Below, in pieces: positions 24,675 to 33,269 of a DNA stretch of 64,000 nt (position 1 is the first letter of the stretch; every line of letters starts with the position of its first letter). Origin of the DNA: Nioella halotolerans (GTDB taxonomy: Bacteria > Pseudomonadota > Alphaproteobacteria > Rhodobacterales > Rhodobacteraceae). The notes beneath the pieces are model-generated. The model ran no database searches, was not told the DNA's origin, and worked only from the letters and a program-made list of their open reading frames with translations. The stretch covers positions 62,001-126,000 of the forward strand of contig QVQC01000076.1 in the NCBI GenBank assembly GCA_003428585.1. Reading direction: 5' to 3'. Made by a program: the position numbers and the translations under genes.

Positions 24675-25418
24675 TCAATGGGCCAGCACGAGCATCTGGA
24701 AGGCCATCATGGCCGAGAAGGCGAGCGTGACGGCGGTTGCCGCCGATCCGTGGTCCACCTTCTCCAGCGCGTCTGGAAACAGCTCCGAGAACACCATCCA
24801 GATCATCGCGCCGGCGGCGAGGCCAAGGCCCACCGGCAGGAACGGGCGGAATGCCTCGACAAACAGGTAGGCGGGCGCGGCCATGATCGGCTGCGGCAGG
24901 CTTGTGAAGACCGCCCAGAGCGCGGCCTTCCAGACGGGCGAGCCGCGCGGGATCAGCACCAGCGCGATGGCCAGCCCCTCGGGCACATTGTGGAACGCGA
25001 TCGCGGTGGTGATGTAGGCGCCCAAGCCCTCGGACCCGGCGAAGGAGACGCCGACGCCGATGCCTTCGGCAAAGGAATGGGCGGTCATGATCCCGAGGAT
25101 CAGAAGCGCCTTGGCCGCACCCGCGCCCTGCAGATCGGCCACTTCCACGTCGCCCGCACCCGCGAGCAGACGGTCCGCGAGCACGATGGCGCCCAGCCCC
25201 GCGAGCACGCCGACCAGTGTCAGCGTCACATCGAGCGACACGCCCTCGGCGATCAGGCTGTGGCTGGCGGCCAGCATCAGCCCGGCGGCGGCGGCGTTCG
25301 ACCATCCCATCGCCCGGTCGCCAACCTTCTTGACGACAAGGAAGGGCAGCGCGCCCGCGCCGGTCATGATCGCGGTGAGCAGCGCCGCCGCGATGACGAT
25401 CCAAAGGGAGGTGTCCAT
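24675..25418 (-). CDS. ZIP family divalent metal transporter
   Basis: A 247-residue inner-membrane protein with eight predicted helices. The conserved helix pair HSFAEGIGVG and HNVPEGLAIA carries the metal-coordinating His/Glu residues of ZIP transporters, which import Zn(II) or related metals. It is in tandem with the MBL hydrolase gene. The stretch 25419-25505 holds no gene. Confidence 0.92.
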   Translation of the reverse strand: MDTSLWIVIAAALLTAIMTGAGALPFLVVKKVGDRAMGWSNAAAAGLMLAASHSLIAEGVSLDVTLTLVGVLAGLGAIVLADRLLAGAGDVEVADLQGAGAAKALLILGIMTAHSFAEGIGVGVSFAGSEGLGAYITTAIAFHNVPEGLAIALVLIPRGSPVWKAALWAVFTSLPQPIMAAPAYLFVEAFRPFLPVGLGLAAGAMIWMVFSELFPDALEKVDHGSAATAVTLAFSAMMAFQMLVLAH

Positions 25419-25505
25419 TGCTCTTCCGCCGCAACTGAACGGGCCGACCCGGCGCCGCCTGTCAACGCTACGCAGGCGGCGTCGGTCGGTCCGACCTTCG
25501 ACCGA

Positions 25506-25958
25506 TCAGTTGGCGGGGGCGTCTTCGTCTGCCGCGCTCCACGCGTCCGAAAAGTCGCCCCACGCATTCGAAAAGCCGGTCTTCAACTCGTCCCACGCGC
25601 CGCTCGCCCCGGATTCGAGCGCGCCGAAACGCTCGCCCAACCGGTTGCGCGCCTGCCGCAGATCGCGCAGCCGCGCCTCGGCGGTCTCGCGTGCGGCGTC
25701 GGACATTTCTGCCCAATTCTCGCGCAGGGCCCGATCGCGCCGCTCGATCTCGGCATCGAGACGATCAAGGGCCGCGCGCGCCTCGGCGAGCGCTTCGTCG
25801 CGCTCCTGCTCGGAATAGGCGCCAATAGCGTTCATCGCTTCCGAGATTTCCGCGCGCACCTCTTCGGCCGTGGTCAGCGCATCGGTATCCTGCGCGGCGG
25901 CCGGCACTGCGAGAAGCGCGGCAACACCCGCCGCCCGCAGCGTGTCGAGGAATGACAT
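25506..25958 (-). CDS. Exported coiled-coil protein, unknown function
   Basis: A 150-residue protein not recognised as a named family. It starts with a signal peptide (MSFLDTLRAAGVAALLAVPAAAQD). The body from residue 30 to 115 is a charged Glu/Arg/Ala-rich helix likely to form a coiled coil. The C-terminus AWDELKTGFSNAWGDFSDAW resembles the end of the neighbouring 25970-26257 protein, so the two are probably related, one periplasmic and one cytosolic. They are 11 bases apart and cotranscribed. Function is unknown. Confidence 0.75.
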   Translation of the reverse strand: MSFLDTLRAAGVAALLAVPAAAQDTDALTTAEEVRAEISEAMNAIGAYSEQERDEALAEARAALDRLDAEIERRDRALRENWAEMSDAARETAEARLRDLRQARNRLGERFGALESGASGAWDELKTGFSNAWGDFSDAWSAADEDAPAN

Positions 25959-25969
25959 CGGCCGCGTTC

Positions 25970-26257
25970 TCATCTGAAGCGGGACATGGCGCTTTCGAAG
26001 GCGCCGGAGATGCTGTCCCATGCCTTGTCGAAGCCCGCCTTCATGTCTTCCCACGCGTCGTCGCTGGCCTCGCGCATTTCCTTCAGCTTCGCCTCGGCCT
26101 CGTCACGTTGCTTGCGTGCCTCGTCGAGCTGCTTCTGGGCCTCGATCTTCGCGTCGGCCTCGGCCGCGTCGACCTTTGCCTTCATCTTTTCGATTTCCGC
26201 GTTCCACTCGTCGAGCTTCGCCTTGGCTTTCTCGATATAGGCGTTCTTGTCGGACAT
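25970..26257 (-). CDS. Small cytosolic coiled-coil protein
   Basis: A 95-residue protein rich in Lys, Glu and Ala (KAKLDEWNAEIEKMKAKVDA and so on), almost all helix and likely a coiled coil. It has no signal peptide. A GGAGAGA site lies just upstream of the ATG. The C-terminal AWEDMKAGFDKAWDSIS parallels the tail of the adjacent exported protein. Function is unknown. It resembles conserved small hypothetical proteins of proteobacteria. Confidence 0.8.
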   Translation of the reverse strand: MSDKNAYIEKAKAKLDEWNAEIEKMKAKVDAAEADAKIEAQKQLDEARKQRDEAEAKLKEMREASDDAWEDMKAGFDKAWDSISGAFESAMSRFR

Positions 26258-26380
26258 CGCTTCTCTCTCCTGAATGATGTTGGCACATGGCCGCTTTCGA
26301 TTGCGCCCTTCCAGAGTATGGTCATGCGGACCAAACGATGCAACACTTTGCCTCTTGGATTCACTGAGAGGAATCGTCCC

Positions 26381-26637
26381 ATGTCCGAGACCGTCACGCG
26401 CACGCTGCCCACCGTGCGCCTTGCGTGCGAAAACGGTGACGTCCGCAAGGTTCCGTGGACTGGCCAGAAAGCGCACCCGGTGTTGATGGCGATGTCAGCA
26501 TCGTGCCTTGGGGCGGATTTCACACCTTTCGCAACACCGGTTCGGGCATGCTGAAGCTTTTGACCATCGGCAGCCCGCCAGAACATGCGCCGGGCACCGA
26601 GCACGCAACCAAGACCAAACCCGATATGGATGAGTGA
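26381..26637 (+). pseudogene. Cupin-domain protein, internally deleted and frameshifted
   Basis: The N-terminus MSETVTRTLPTVRLACENGD, followed by VRKVPWTGQKAHPVLM, is in one frame. The C-terminus GDVSIVPWGGFHTFRNTGSG, followed by MLKLLTIGSPPEHAPGTEHA, is in another frame and ends at 26637. Both are recognisable ends of a small cupin of about 120 residues. The middle, with the first metal-binding His pair, is missing, and the frame changes near 26470-26490. This looks like a gene inactivated by a deletion. It abuts the flavoprotein gene. Confidence 0.6.
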
Positions 26638-26641
26638 GCCC

Positions 26642-28054
26642 ATGAAAGTCGATACCGTGATCGTGGGCGCAGGCAGCGCCGGGCTTTCGGCCCTGCGCGA
26701 GGTGCGCCGTTATACCAACGATTTCCTGCTCGTGAACGATGGCCATTGGGGCACGACCTGTGCGGCCGTCGGTTGCATGCCGTCCAAGGCGCTGATCGAG
26801 GCCGCCAACGCGTTTCACCGGCATGGCGCGTTCGAGGAATTCGGCATCCGCGGCGCCGATGCGCTGCGAGCCGACATTCCCGCGGTGCTGGCGCGGGTGC
26901 GAAAGATGCGCGACCAGTTCGTGCAGGGCCCGGAGGCGGTGCCGGGCAGGCTGGGCGACCGCGCCATTGCGGGCCGCGCGCGCCTGCTTGGCCCCGGGCG
27001 GCTGGACGTCAACGGCGAGACGGTGGAGGCGCGCGCGATCATCCTTGCCCCCGGCAGCAGCCCGGTCGTGCCGGGGCCATGGCGCGATTTCGGCGACCGC
27101 ATCCTGACCACAGACACGCTGTTCGAACAGGCGGACCTGCCACGCCGCATCGCCGTGATCGGCATGGGCGCCATCGGGGTGGAGATCGCGCAGGCACTGG
27201 CCCGGCTGGGGGTGGAGGTGGCCGGGTTCGACGCGGTCGAAGCGCTGGCCGGCATCGACGACGCGCAGGTGCTGGCCGCCTTCCGCCCACTGATCGAGGC
27301 CGAACTGGCGCTGCATCTGGGCGCCCCGGCCGAGCTTGAGGATGCGGGCGGCGCGATCCGCGTGACCGGCGCGGGTGGGGAGGTCGAGACCGACACGGTT
27401 CTGGCCGCGATGGGTCGCAGGCCCAACATTGGCGGCCTCGGGTTGGAAACGCTCGGCGTACCGCTCGACGACAAGGGCATGCCCGCGGTGGATCCCGTCA
27501 GCTTGCGCATCGGCGATCTGCCCGTGTTTCTTGCCGGTGACGCGAACGGTGATCGCCCGCTGCTGCACGAGGCCGCCGACGAGGGGCATATCGCGGGCCG
27601 CATGGCCGCGCCCGACGCGAAACGCGGCGGGCTGTGCCGGCGCACGCCGCTCTTCATCACCTTCTCCTCGCCGCAGGTGGCGCGGGTCGGCCCGACGCTG
27701 TCGGACCTCGGCGACAGGGATATCGTGACCGGCAGCGCCGATTTCTCGAAACAGGCGCGCGCCCGCATGGCGCAGAGTGCCGCCGGCATCCTGCGCATCC
27801 ATGCCGAGCGCGAGACAGGGCGTCTGCTGGCCGCCGAAATGTGCGTGCCCGGCGCGGAACATCTGGCGCACCTGCTGGCACTGGCGGTGGAGGGGCACAT
27901 GACGGTGGCGGATATGCTGGCCATGCCGTTCTACCACCCCGTGCTCGAAGAAGGGCTACGCGGCGCGCTCCGCGACGTTGCCAAGGGCGTCAAGGGCGCG
28001 GGGGGATCGGATCTCTCCGACTGTCAGGCAATCGGGCACGACGCGCTCGACTGA
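26642..28054 (+). CDS. Dihydrolipoamide dehydrogenase-like flavoprotein
   Basis: A 470-residue class-I pyridine nucleotide-disulfide oxidoreductase. FAD is bound by VIVGAGSAGLSALREV. The redox disulfide is C40-AAVG-C45, with the following MPSKAL. NAD(P) is bound by VIGMGAIGVEIAQALA. The C-terminal dimer interface carries the HPVLEE catalytic His/Glu. It is not next to 2-oxoacid dehydrogenase genes, so it may be a stand-alone reductase of the SthA or mercuric reductase-like kind. Confidence 0.88.
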   Translation: MKVDTVIVGAGSAGLSALREVRRYTNDFLLVNDGHWGTTCAAVGCMPSKALIEAANAFHRHGAFEEFGIRGADALRADIPAVLARVRKMRDQFVQGPEAVPGRLGDRAIAGRARLLGPGRLDVNGETVEARAIILAPGSSPVVPGPWRDFGDRILTTDTLFEQADLPRRIAVIGMGAIGVEIAQALARLGVEVAGFDAVEALAGIDDAQVLAAFRPLIEAELALHLGAPAELEDAGGAIRVTGAGGEVETDTVLAAMGRRPNIGGLGLETLGVPLDDKGMPAVDPVSLRIGDLPVFLAGDANGDRPLLHEAADEGHIAGRMAAPDAKRGGLCRRTPLFITFSSPQVARVGPTLSDLGDRDIVTGSADFSKQARARMAQSAAGILRIHAERETGRLLAAEMCVPGAEHLAHLLALAVEGHMTVADMLAMPFYHPVLEEGLRGALRDVAKGVKGAGGSDLSDCQAIGHDALD

Positions 28055-28274
28055 AATGCCGGCTGCGCGGATGAACCGGCGGATCGGGCAATGATCTCGC
28101 GCCCTGCGGGGTATCCGCGCGTGGTTCGACACCTCCGGGCGGCCACGGGCGGGACTGTGCAACTATATCGAATTCATGGGGCAGATCACGGGACGCCCCG
28201 ATAGGACGTTTCATGTCCGCCATCGAAACGACCGCCGTTACTGGCGCGCCCGCGCCTAGCCATGGACCCAGCAC

Positions 28275-29249
28275 ATGAAGATCTTCGTCTGCCCCACCTG
28301 CACGAGCCGCCTGTTCTTCGACAACATGTCATGTTCTTGTGGCGTGGCCGTCGCCTTCGATCCCGCGCGGGAAGGCTTCGTGACCGATGTCGCGGTCTGC
28401 CCGAACCGGACGCAGATCGCCTGCAACTGGGTCGCGAGCGCCGACGGCGGCCTCTGCGATAGCTGCACCCTGACCACCGTTCTTCCGAACCTGTCCATCG
28501 CCGGCAACCGGACGCTCTGGTCGAAGGCGGAACAGGCGAAGCGCCGGGTTCTGGCGGGGCTGCGTCGCTGGGGCTGGTTCGGCGCGGCGGATGACGGCCC
28601 GCGCCCTGAATTCCACATGCTGTCGGAGGCCACCGCCTCCGGACCCGCCGACATCACGATGGGCCACGCCTCGGGCCGCGTCACGATCAACCTTGCCGAA
28701 TGCGATACGACCGAGCGGGTGCGCCGCCGCGAGGCACTGGGCGAGCCCTATCGCACGATGGTCGGGCATTTTCGCCACGAGATCGCACATTTCCTGTTCG
28801 AGCGGCTGGCCGCGTCTGACCGCTTCAAGGGCGAGTTTCGCGCCCTCTTCGGCGACGAGACCGCGGATTACGGCGCCGCCCTGATGCGGCACTACGCGGC
28901 CGGCCCCCCGGCTGGCTGGGAAGACACCTGCATCTCGTCCTACGCCACGGCCCACCCGCACGAAGACTGGGCCGAGAGCGCGGCCCATGCGCTGCACCTC
29001 GTGGACATGGTCGACAGTTTCGCCGCTGCCCGCCTGTCTTCGGACGCGTTTTCCGGGGCGGGCTACGACGCCTATGCCGAAGCGAACCCGGCGCAGCTTC
29101 TGACGGCTGCGATGGAAATCGGCGTTGCCCTCAATCACGTGAACCGGGCCCTCGGCGTCAGCGATCTCTACCCCTTCGTGACGCCGGCCCGGGTTCTCGA
29201 AAAACTGGCATTCGCGCAGACGCGGCTGAAGCACGGACCGGCAACCTGA
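28275..29249 (+). CDS. Zinc-ribbon putative metallopeptidase
   Basis: A 324-residue protein of the putative zinc-binding metallopeptidase family. The N-terminal ribbon has CPTC and CSCG (residues 6-23), with two further Cys pairs by residue 65. The catalytic HEIAH (zincin HExxH) is near 167, within GHFRHEIAHFLFE, and an Asp/Glu-rich segment WAESAAHALH follows near 236. The ATG lies 220 bases after the flavoprotein. The target is unknown. Its end is convergent with the IolB gene. Confidence 0.85.
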   Translation: MKIFVCPTCTSRLFFDNMSCSCGVAVAFDPAREGFVTDVAVCPNRTQIACNWVASADGGLCDSCTLTTVLPNLSIAGNRTLWSKAEQAKRRVLAGLRRWGWFGAADDGPRPEFHMLSEATASGPADITMGHASGRVTINLAECDTTERVRRREALGEPYRTMVGHFRHEIAHFLFERLAASDRFKGEFRALFGDETADYGAALMRHYAAGPPAGWEDTCISSYATAHPHEDWAESAAHALHLVDMVDSFAAARLSSDAFSGAGYDAYAEANPAQLLTAAMEIGVALNHVNRALGVSDLYPFVTPARVLEKLAFAQTRLKHGPAT

Positions 29250-29313
29250 CCCGGCATGGCCGCGGATGTCGGCTGGCCCTGTCGCGGGTGCGCCGCGCCC
29301 GAACACCTGCGCC

Positions 29314-30111
29314 TCATTCCGTCAGAAAAAGGAAATCGGGATGCAGTTCGAAACGCCAATTGCGGCGCGGTCCGGCCATGACGTTGAGGTAATACATCTC
29401 CACCCCGTGCGGCGCGGCACAGGGATGGTGGCCGCGCGGCACCAGCACCACGTCATGATCGGCCACCGCCATCGTCTCGTCCAGCGACAGGTCGTCGGTG
29501 AACACCCGCTGAATGCCAAAGCCCTGCGCCGGATTCAGACGGTGGTAATAGGTTTCCTCCAGCAGCGTGATACGGGGGAAATCATCCTCGTCATGGCGGT
29601 GCGGCGGGTAGGAGGACCAGTGCCCGGCCGGCGTATAGACCTCGGTCACCAGCAGGCGGTCGGCGACATCCCGCCCCTCCATGGCGATGTTGTGGATGTG
29701 GCGCAGGTTGGTCCCCTCGCCCCGGTCCTCCAGCGCGATGCCCTCGGGGCCGAGGCGCTGCGCGGGCCGGCCGCCCGGGCTGGGCGCGGTGCAGACGGCC
29801 AGCGTGCAGCCGGTGGTGGCCTTGGCCATCCAGTCCTCGCCCGGCGGCACGTAAAGGGCGTGCGGCGGCGTTCGGTCGAACACCGATAGCCGGTCGCCCA
29901 TCTCGCCGAAATCCGCGCCCGCCGCGGTGATCCCGGCACGTCCCTCGACCAGCACCAGGATCGCCTCGCGCCCGTCCAGAGACCCCGCGACGACGTCACC
30001 GGGATCAAGCCGCCAAAGCTCGAAGCCGACATGGCCCCAGCCGGCGTTTTCGGGCGTCAGGGCGTGGACCCGTCCAAGTGCGCCCGTGGGCTTGCGCAGA
30101 AGGGTCGGCAT
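29314..30111 (-). CDS. iolB: 5-deoxy-glucuronate isomerase (first IolB copy)
   Basis: A 265-residue bicupin of the IolB family, which converts 5-deoxy-D-glucuronate to 5-dehydro-2-deoxygluconate in myo-inositol breakdown. The metal-site stretch PPHRHDEDDFP with EETYYHRL is near residues 165-185, and HGVEMYYLNVMAG is near the end. It is the last gene of the minus-strand inositol transport operon. Its ATG overlaps the PhyH stop (TGATG). A second, diverged IolB lies at 41511-42368, so the two may handle different cyclitols. Confidence 0.92.
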   Translation of the reverse strand: MPTLLRKPTGALGRVHALTPENAGWGHVGFELWRLDPGDVVAGSLDGREAILVLVEGRAGITAAGADFGEMGDRLSVFDRTPPHALYVPPGEDWMAKATTGCTLAVCTAPSPGGRPAQRLGPEGIALEDRGEGTNLRHIHNIAMEGRDVADRLLVTEVYTPAGHWSSYPPHRHDEDDFPRITLLEETYYHRLNPAQGFGIQRVFTDDLSLDETMAVADHDVVLVPRGHHPCAAPHGVEMYYLNVMAGPRRNWRFELHPDFLFLTE

Positions 30112-31277
30112 CACGGTCTCCTTTTGCCTGCTTGTGCTACCAAGGCAGCGCCAAACGCCTCGTTCGACCAGCCCTCGGCCAGGGCCCGCGCCATCAGCGC
30201 CGCCTGGCTTTCGGGGGCCAGCCCGCCGGCCGGCGGGTCGGTATCGAGGTTGGTGGGAAAGGCATACCCTTCGCCCGCCGCTGCGATCGCCGCATGGATT
30301 TCGGCCGCATCGAGCCGCCGCGCCGCCTGCAAGCGGCCCAACGCCGGGTAAAGAGCCGCGCACATCGCGGTGCGATCCACCGCCTCCATCGCGCGCCCGA
30401 AGGCGGACGAGACCTGCACAAGATTGGCCATGCGATTGATATCTCTGGAAACATTATCCCCCGCCGCGTGATAGAGCGCGGGATTGAAGAACAGCGCGTC
30501 GCCCTTTTTCAACGGCAGTTGTATGGCGTGATCGCGGAAATAGGCCGCGACCTCGGGCCTGCGGTAGGCCATGTAGCCCCCCGGCACCAGTTGCGAAAAC
30601 GGCAAAAGCTGCGTCGGCCCGCTTTCCAGCGGCATGTCGCAATGGGCGATCGCGCCTTGCAGGGTCATGACCGCCGACAGCGCATGCACATGCGCCGGGA
30701 AGCGCGCCGCCACCTCGGCAGACTGGAAACCAAGGTGGTAATCGCGGTGGGCGCTTTGCGCCTTGCCGCCCGGCCGCACGAGATTGACCTGCGCGGTCAT
30801 CTGGTAAAACGGCCCGAGCCACGCCTCGCAGATCGCATCCAGCACCGGGTTGCCGAAATAGAGCGCGAAGGTTTCGGGCTCTTCAAGACACAGCTTTTGC
30901 AGGCTGTTCCAGATCCGGTCATTTGACCCCGCCGTGGCAAAATGGTCGGCACCCGTTGCCCCGGCGGCCTTTTCGCGCGCAATGATCGCCTCGAAGGCCG
31001 CCGTCGCCCGGTCAATGGGCGCGGTATCGGCGTAGGCCTTGCGAAGCACCACGGCCCCCGGCCCCTGCCCCAGCACCCACGCCCATTCGGCCATCAGCGC
31101 CCGCCGGCGCTGCCCCTCCTCCAGCATCGGGCGCAGCGCGTCCATGTCGTAGATCGGCACGGAGGCCTGCACCTCGACAGCATGGGGCACCTTGTCCGTG
31201 TCCAACCGCTGCGAGGTGAGCGTTTCCAACTCCCCGATCGCGCCGCTATCCGCGTCGAAATAAGCATGATCTCGCAT
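30111..31277 (-). CDS. PhyH-type Fe(II)/2-oxoglutarate dioxygenase
   Basis: A 388-residue protein of the phytanoyl-CoA dioxygenase family. The metal-binding HRDYH (His-x-Asp) is near residue 196. The distal segment YHAAGDNVSRDINRMANL near 290 carries the second His and an Arg for 2-oxoglutarate. Such enzymes hydroxylate or demethylate small molecules. It sits between the transporter ATPase (9-base gap) and iolB in one operon, which suggests it oxidises the imported cyclitol or a methyl ether of it. The substrate is inference. Confidence 0.85.
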   Translation of the reverse strand: MRDHAYFDADSGAIGELETLTSQRLDTDKVPHAVEVQASVPIYDMDALRPMLEEGQRRRALMAEWAWVLGQGPGAVVLRKAYADTAPIDRATAAFEAIIAREKAAGATGADHFATAGSNDRIWNSLQKLCLEEPETFALYFGNPVLDAICEAWLGPFYQMTAQVNLVRPGGKAQSAHRDYHLGFQSAEVAARFPAHVHALSAVMTLQGAIAHCDMPLESGPTQLLPFSQLVPGGYMAYRRPEVAAYFRDHAIQLPLKKGDALFFNPALYHAAGDNVSRDINRMANLVQVSSAFGRAMEAVDRTAMCAALYPALGRLQAARRLDAAEIHAAIAAAGEGYAFPTNLDTDPPAGGLAPESQAALMARALAEGWSNEAFGAALVAQAGKRRP

Positions 31278-31286
31278 TCTTGCCCC

Positions 31287-32078
31287 TTACACCGTTCCGC
31301 CAAGCGAACCTTCGAGCGCGACCATTTCCTGCCCGCCGGCCATCATGTCCTGCAACTCCTCCGGCGTGATCTGCCCGCGCTGCGCGGTGCCCAGCGTCTT
31401 GCCGCGGTTGAGCACCGTGAACCGGTCCCCCACAGCTACGGCATGGCGCACGTTGTGGGTGATGAAGACGACGCCGATCCCGGTCTTGCGCACCTTGTCG
31501 ATGGTGGCCAGAACGTTCGCCGTCTGGCGCACGCCAAGCGCCGATGTCGGCTCGTCGAGGATCAGAACCTTGGCCCCGAAATAGACCGCGCGGGCGATGG
31601 CAACGGTCTGGCGTTCCCCGCCCGACAGCGTGCCGACCGCCTGGTCGGGCGAGCGCAGGTTGATGCCCATCTTGCCCATCTCTTCCATCGTCACCGCGTT
31701 GGCCTTGGCGAAATCCATGAATTTCAGCGGCCCAACCTTCCTGACCGGCTCTCGCCCCATCCAGAAATTGCGCGTCACGCTCATCAGCGGGATCATCGCC
31801 AGGTCCTGGTAGACGGTGGCGATCCCCGCCTCCATCGCGTCGCGCGGGCTGGTGAAGTTCATCGCCTTGCCCTCGAAGATCATCTCGCCGCTGGTGGGCT
31901 TGTGCACCCCCGACATGGTCTTGATGAAGGTCGATTTCCCGGCCCCGTTATCGCCCAGCAGGCAATGACACTCGCCCGGGCGGATATCGAAGCTGACCCC
32001 GGCCAGCGCGATGACCGGGCCGAAATGCTTCTCGATCCCCTTCATCTCGACGATGGGGTTGTGATCGTAACTGCTCAT
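31287..32078 (-). CDS. Sugar/inositol ABC transporter ATP-binding protein
   Basis: A 263-residue single-domain ATPase of the FrcA type, unlike the doubled RbsA/MglA form. Walker A is GDNGAGKST near residue 42, the signature LSGGERQTVAIARA, Walker B VLILDEPTSAL and the switch VFITHN. It lies 1 base from the permease gene (stop to start) and drives uptake of a sugar or inositol with the neighbouring binding protein. Confidence 0.93.
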   Translation of the reverse strand: MSSYDHNPIVEMKGIEKHFGPVIALAGVSFDIRPGECHCLLGDNGAGKSTFIKTMSGVHKPTSGEMIFEGKAMNFTSPRDAMEAGIATVYQDLAMIPLMSVTRNFWMGREPVRKVGPLKFMDFAKANAVTMEEMGKMGINLRSPDQAVGTLSGGERQTVAIARAVYFGAKVLILDEPTSALGVRQTANVLATIDKVRKTGIGVVFITHNVRHAVAVGDRFTVLNRGKTLGTAQRGQITPEELQDMMAGGQEMVALEGSLGGTV

Positions 32079-32079
32079 G

Positions 32080-33195
32080 TCAGGACTCCCCGGTGATGAT
32101 GCGGCGGATATAGGTGTTCAGGATCACCGCGAAGAGCAGGATGACCCCGAGGAACACCCGGAACAGGCTCGATTCCACCCCGGCGAAGAACAGCCCCTGC
32201 TGCACCACGCCGAAGATCAGCGCGCCCAGTGCCGCCCCGATCACGGAGCCGTAGCCGCCGGTCAGCAGCGCCCCCCCGATCACCACCGCGATGATCGCCT
32301 CGAATTCCTTCAACAGCCCCCGGTCGGCGCCGGCCGATCCGAATTCCATGACCTGGCAGGTGGCGAAAACGGTGGCGCAGAAGGCGGTGAACATGAACAT
32401 CAGGATCTTGACCCGATCGACAGGCACCCCGACATAGCGTGCCGCCTGCGCATCACCGCCCGAGGCGAAAACCCAGTTGCCGAATTTCGTTCGGGTCAGC
32501 ACGACATGCGCGACCGCGACCAGAAGCAGCGCCCAGATGATCAGCATCGGGATGCCGTCGACGATGGGCTGCCCTTCGCGGGTGCCGCGCGAAAAGGTGG
32601 CGATCATACCGATCTCGGCCATCCAGTCGAAGACCCAGCCGCCGACATGGCCGCCGAAAACCTGCGCCAGCCAGTCGCCCTCGGCCACATCGGATATGCC
32701 GCCGATGATCGTCCGCCGCTCGATGACTTGCGGAAAGAAGATGGTAAAGCCGCGCAGGATGAACAGGAAGGCGAGCGAGACGATGAAGCTCGGCAAGCCG
32801 GTGCGCACGACGATATAGCCGATCAGCGCACCGATGCTGATACAAAGCGCGAAAGTGACGATGATGGCGATCCAGACCGGCCAATTCAGCGTCACCGTCA
32901 TCAGCGCGATCGACATGCCGGCAAAGCCGATCATGGAACCGACGGACAGGTCGAATTCCCCCGCGATCATCAGCATGCAGGCCCCCACCGCGATGATCAT
33001 GAACTGGGCCGAAACCGTCGACCAGTTGAGCACGCCCTGCGGGTTGAACATGCCACTGTCGGACGCGAACAGGATAAAGAAGACGAAAACGGCGATCACG
33101 CCCACGATCGCGCCCAGTTCGGGCCGGATCAGGGCCTTGCGCAGCCTCGAAGTTTCCTTGACTCTTTCGTCAACGGCCGCGTTTGCATCGGTCAT
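32080..33195 (-). CDS. Sugar/inositol ABC transporter permease
   Basis: A 371-residue RbsC/FrcC-type inner-membrane permease with about nine to ten helices. Family stretches include MIAGEFDLSVGSMIGFAG and ASGGDAQAARYVGVPVDRVK, the latter in the ATPase-contact loop, and IGGALLTGGYGSVIGAALGA. The ATG at 33195 is preferred because GAGGTG lies upstream. An in-frame ATG at 33213 is possible. It is the second gene of the inositol transport operon. Confidence 0.93.
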   Translation of the reverse strand: MTDANAAVDERVKETSRLRKALIRPELGAIVGVIAVFVFFILFASDSGMFNPQGVLNWSTVSAQFMIIAVGACMLMIAGEFDLSVGSMIGFAGMSIALMTVTLNWPVWIAIIVTFALCISIGALIGYIVVRTGLPSFIVSLAFLFILRGFTIFFPQVIERRTIIGGISDVAEGDWLAQVFGGHVGGWVFDWMAEIGMIATFSRGTREGQPIVDGIPMLIIWALLLVAVAHVVLTRTKFGNWVFASGGDAQAARYVGVPVDRVKILMFMFTAFCATVFATCQVMEFGSAGADRGLLKEFEAIIAVVIGGALLTGGYGSVIGAALGALIFGVVQQGLFFAGVESSLFRVFLGVILLFAVILNTYIRRIITGES

Positions 33196-33226
33196 TGCAC
33201 ACCTCTTCCCCAAGCTGTTGCAAGAA

Positions 33227-33254
33227 GGGCGGGCCCTTGGCGTGGAGCCCGCCC
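33227..33254 (-). terminator. Hairpin between the inositol-binding protein and permease genes
   Basis: On the minus strand GGGCGGGC and GCCCGCCC form an 8-bp stem with a 12-base loop, followed by TTCTT. It lies in the 74-base gap after the binding-protein stop. It probably attenuates transcription so the binding protein is made in excess, as with the hairpin at 9481-9503. Confidence 0.5.
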
Positions 33255-33269
33255 CGAGGGTTCAGGACC

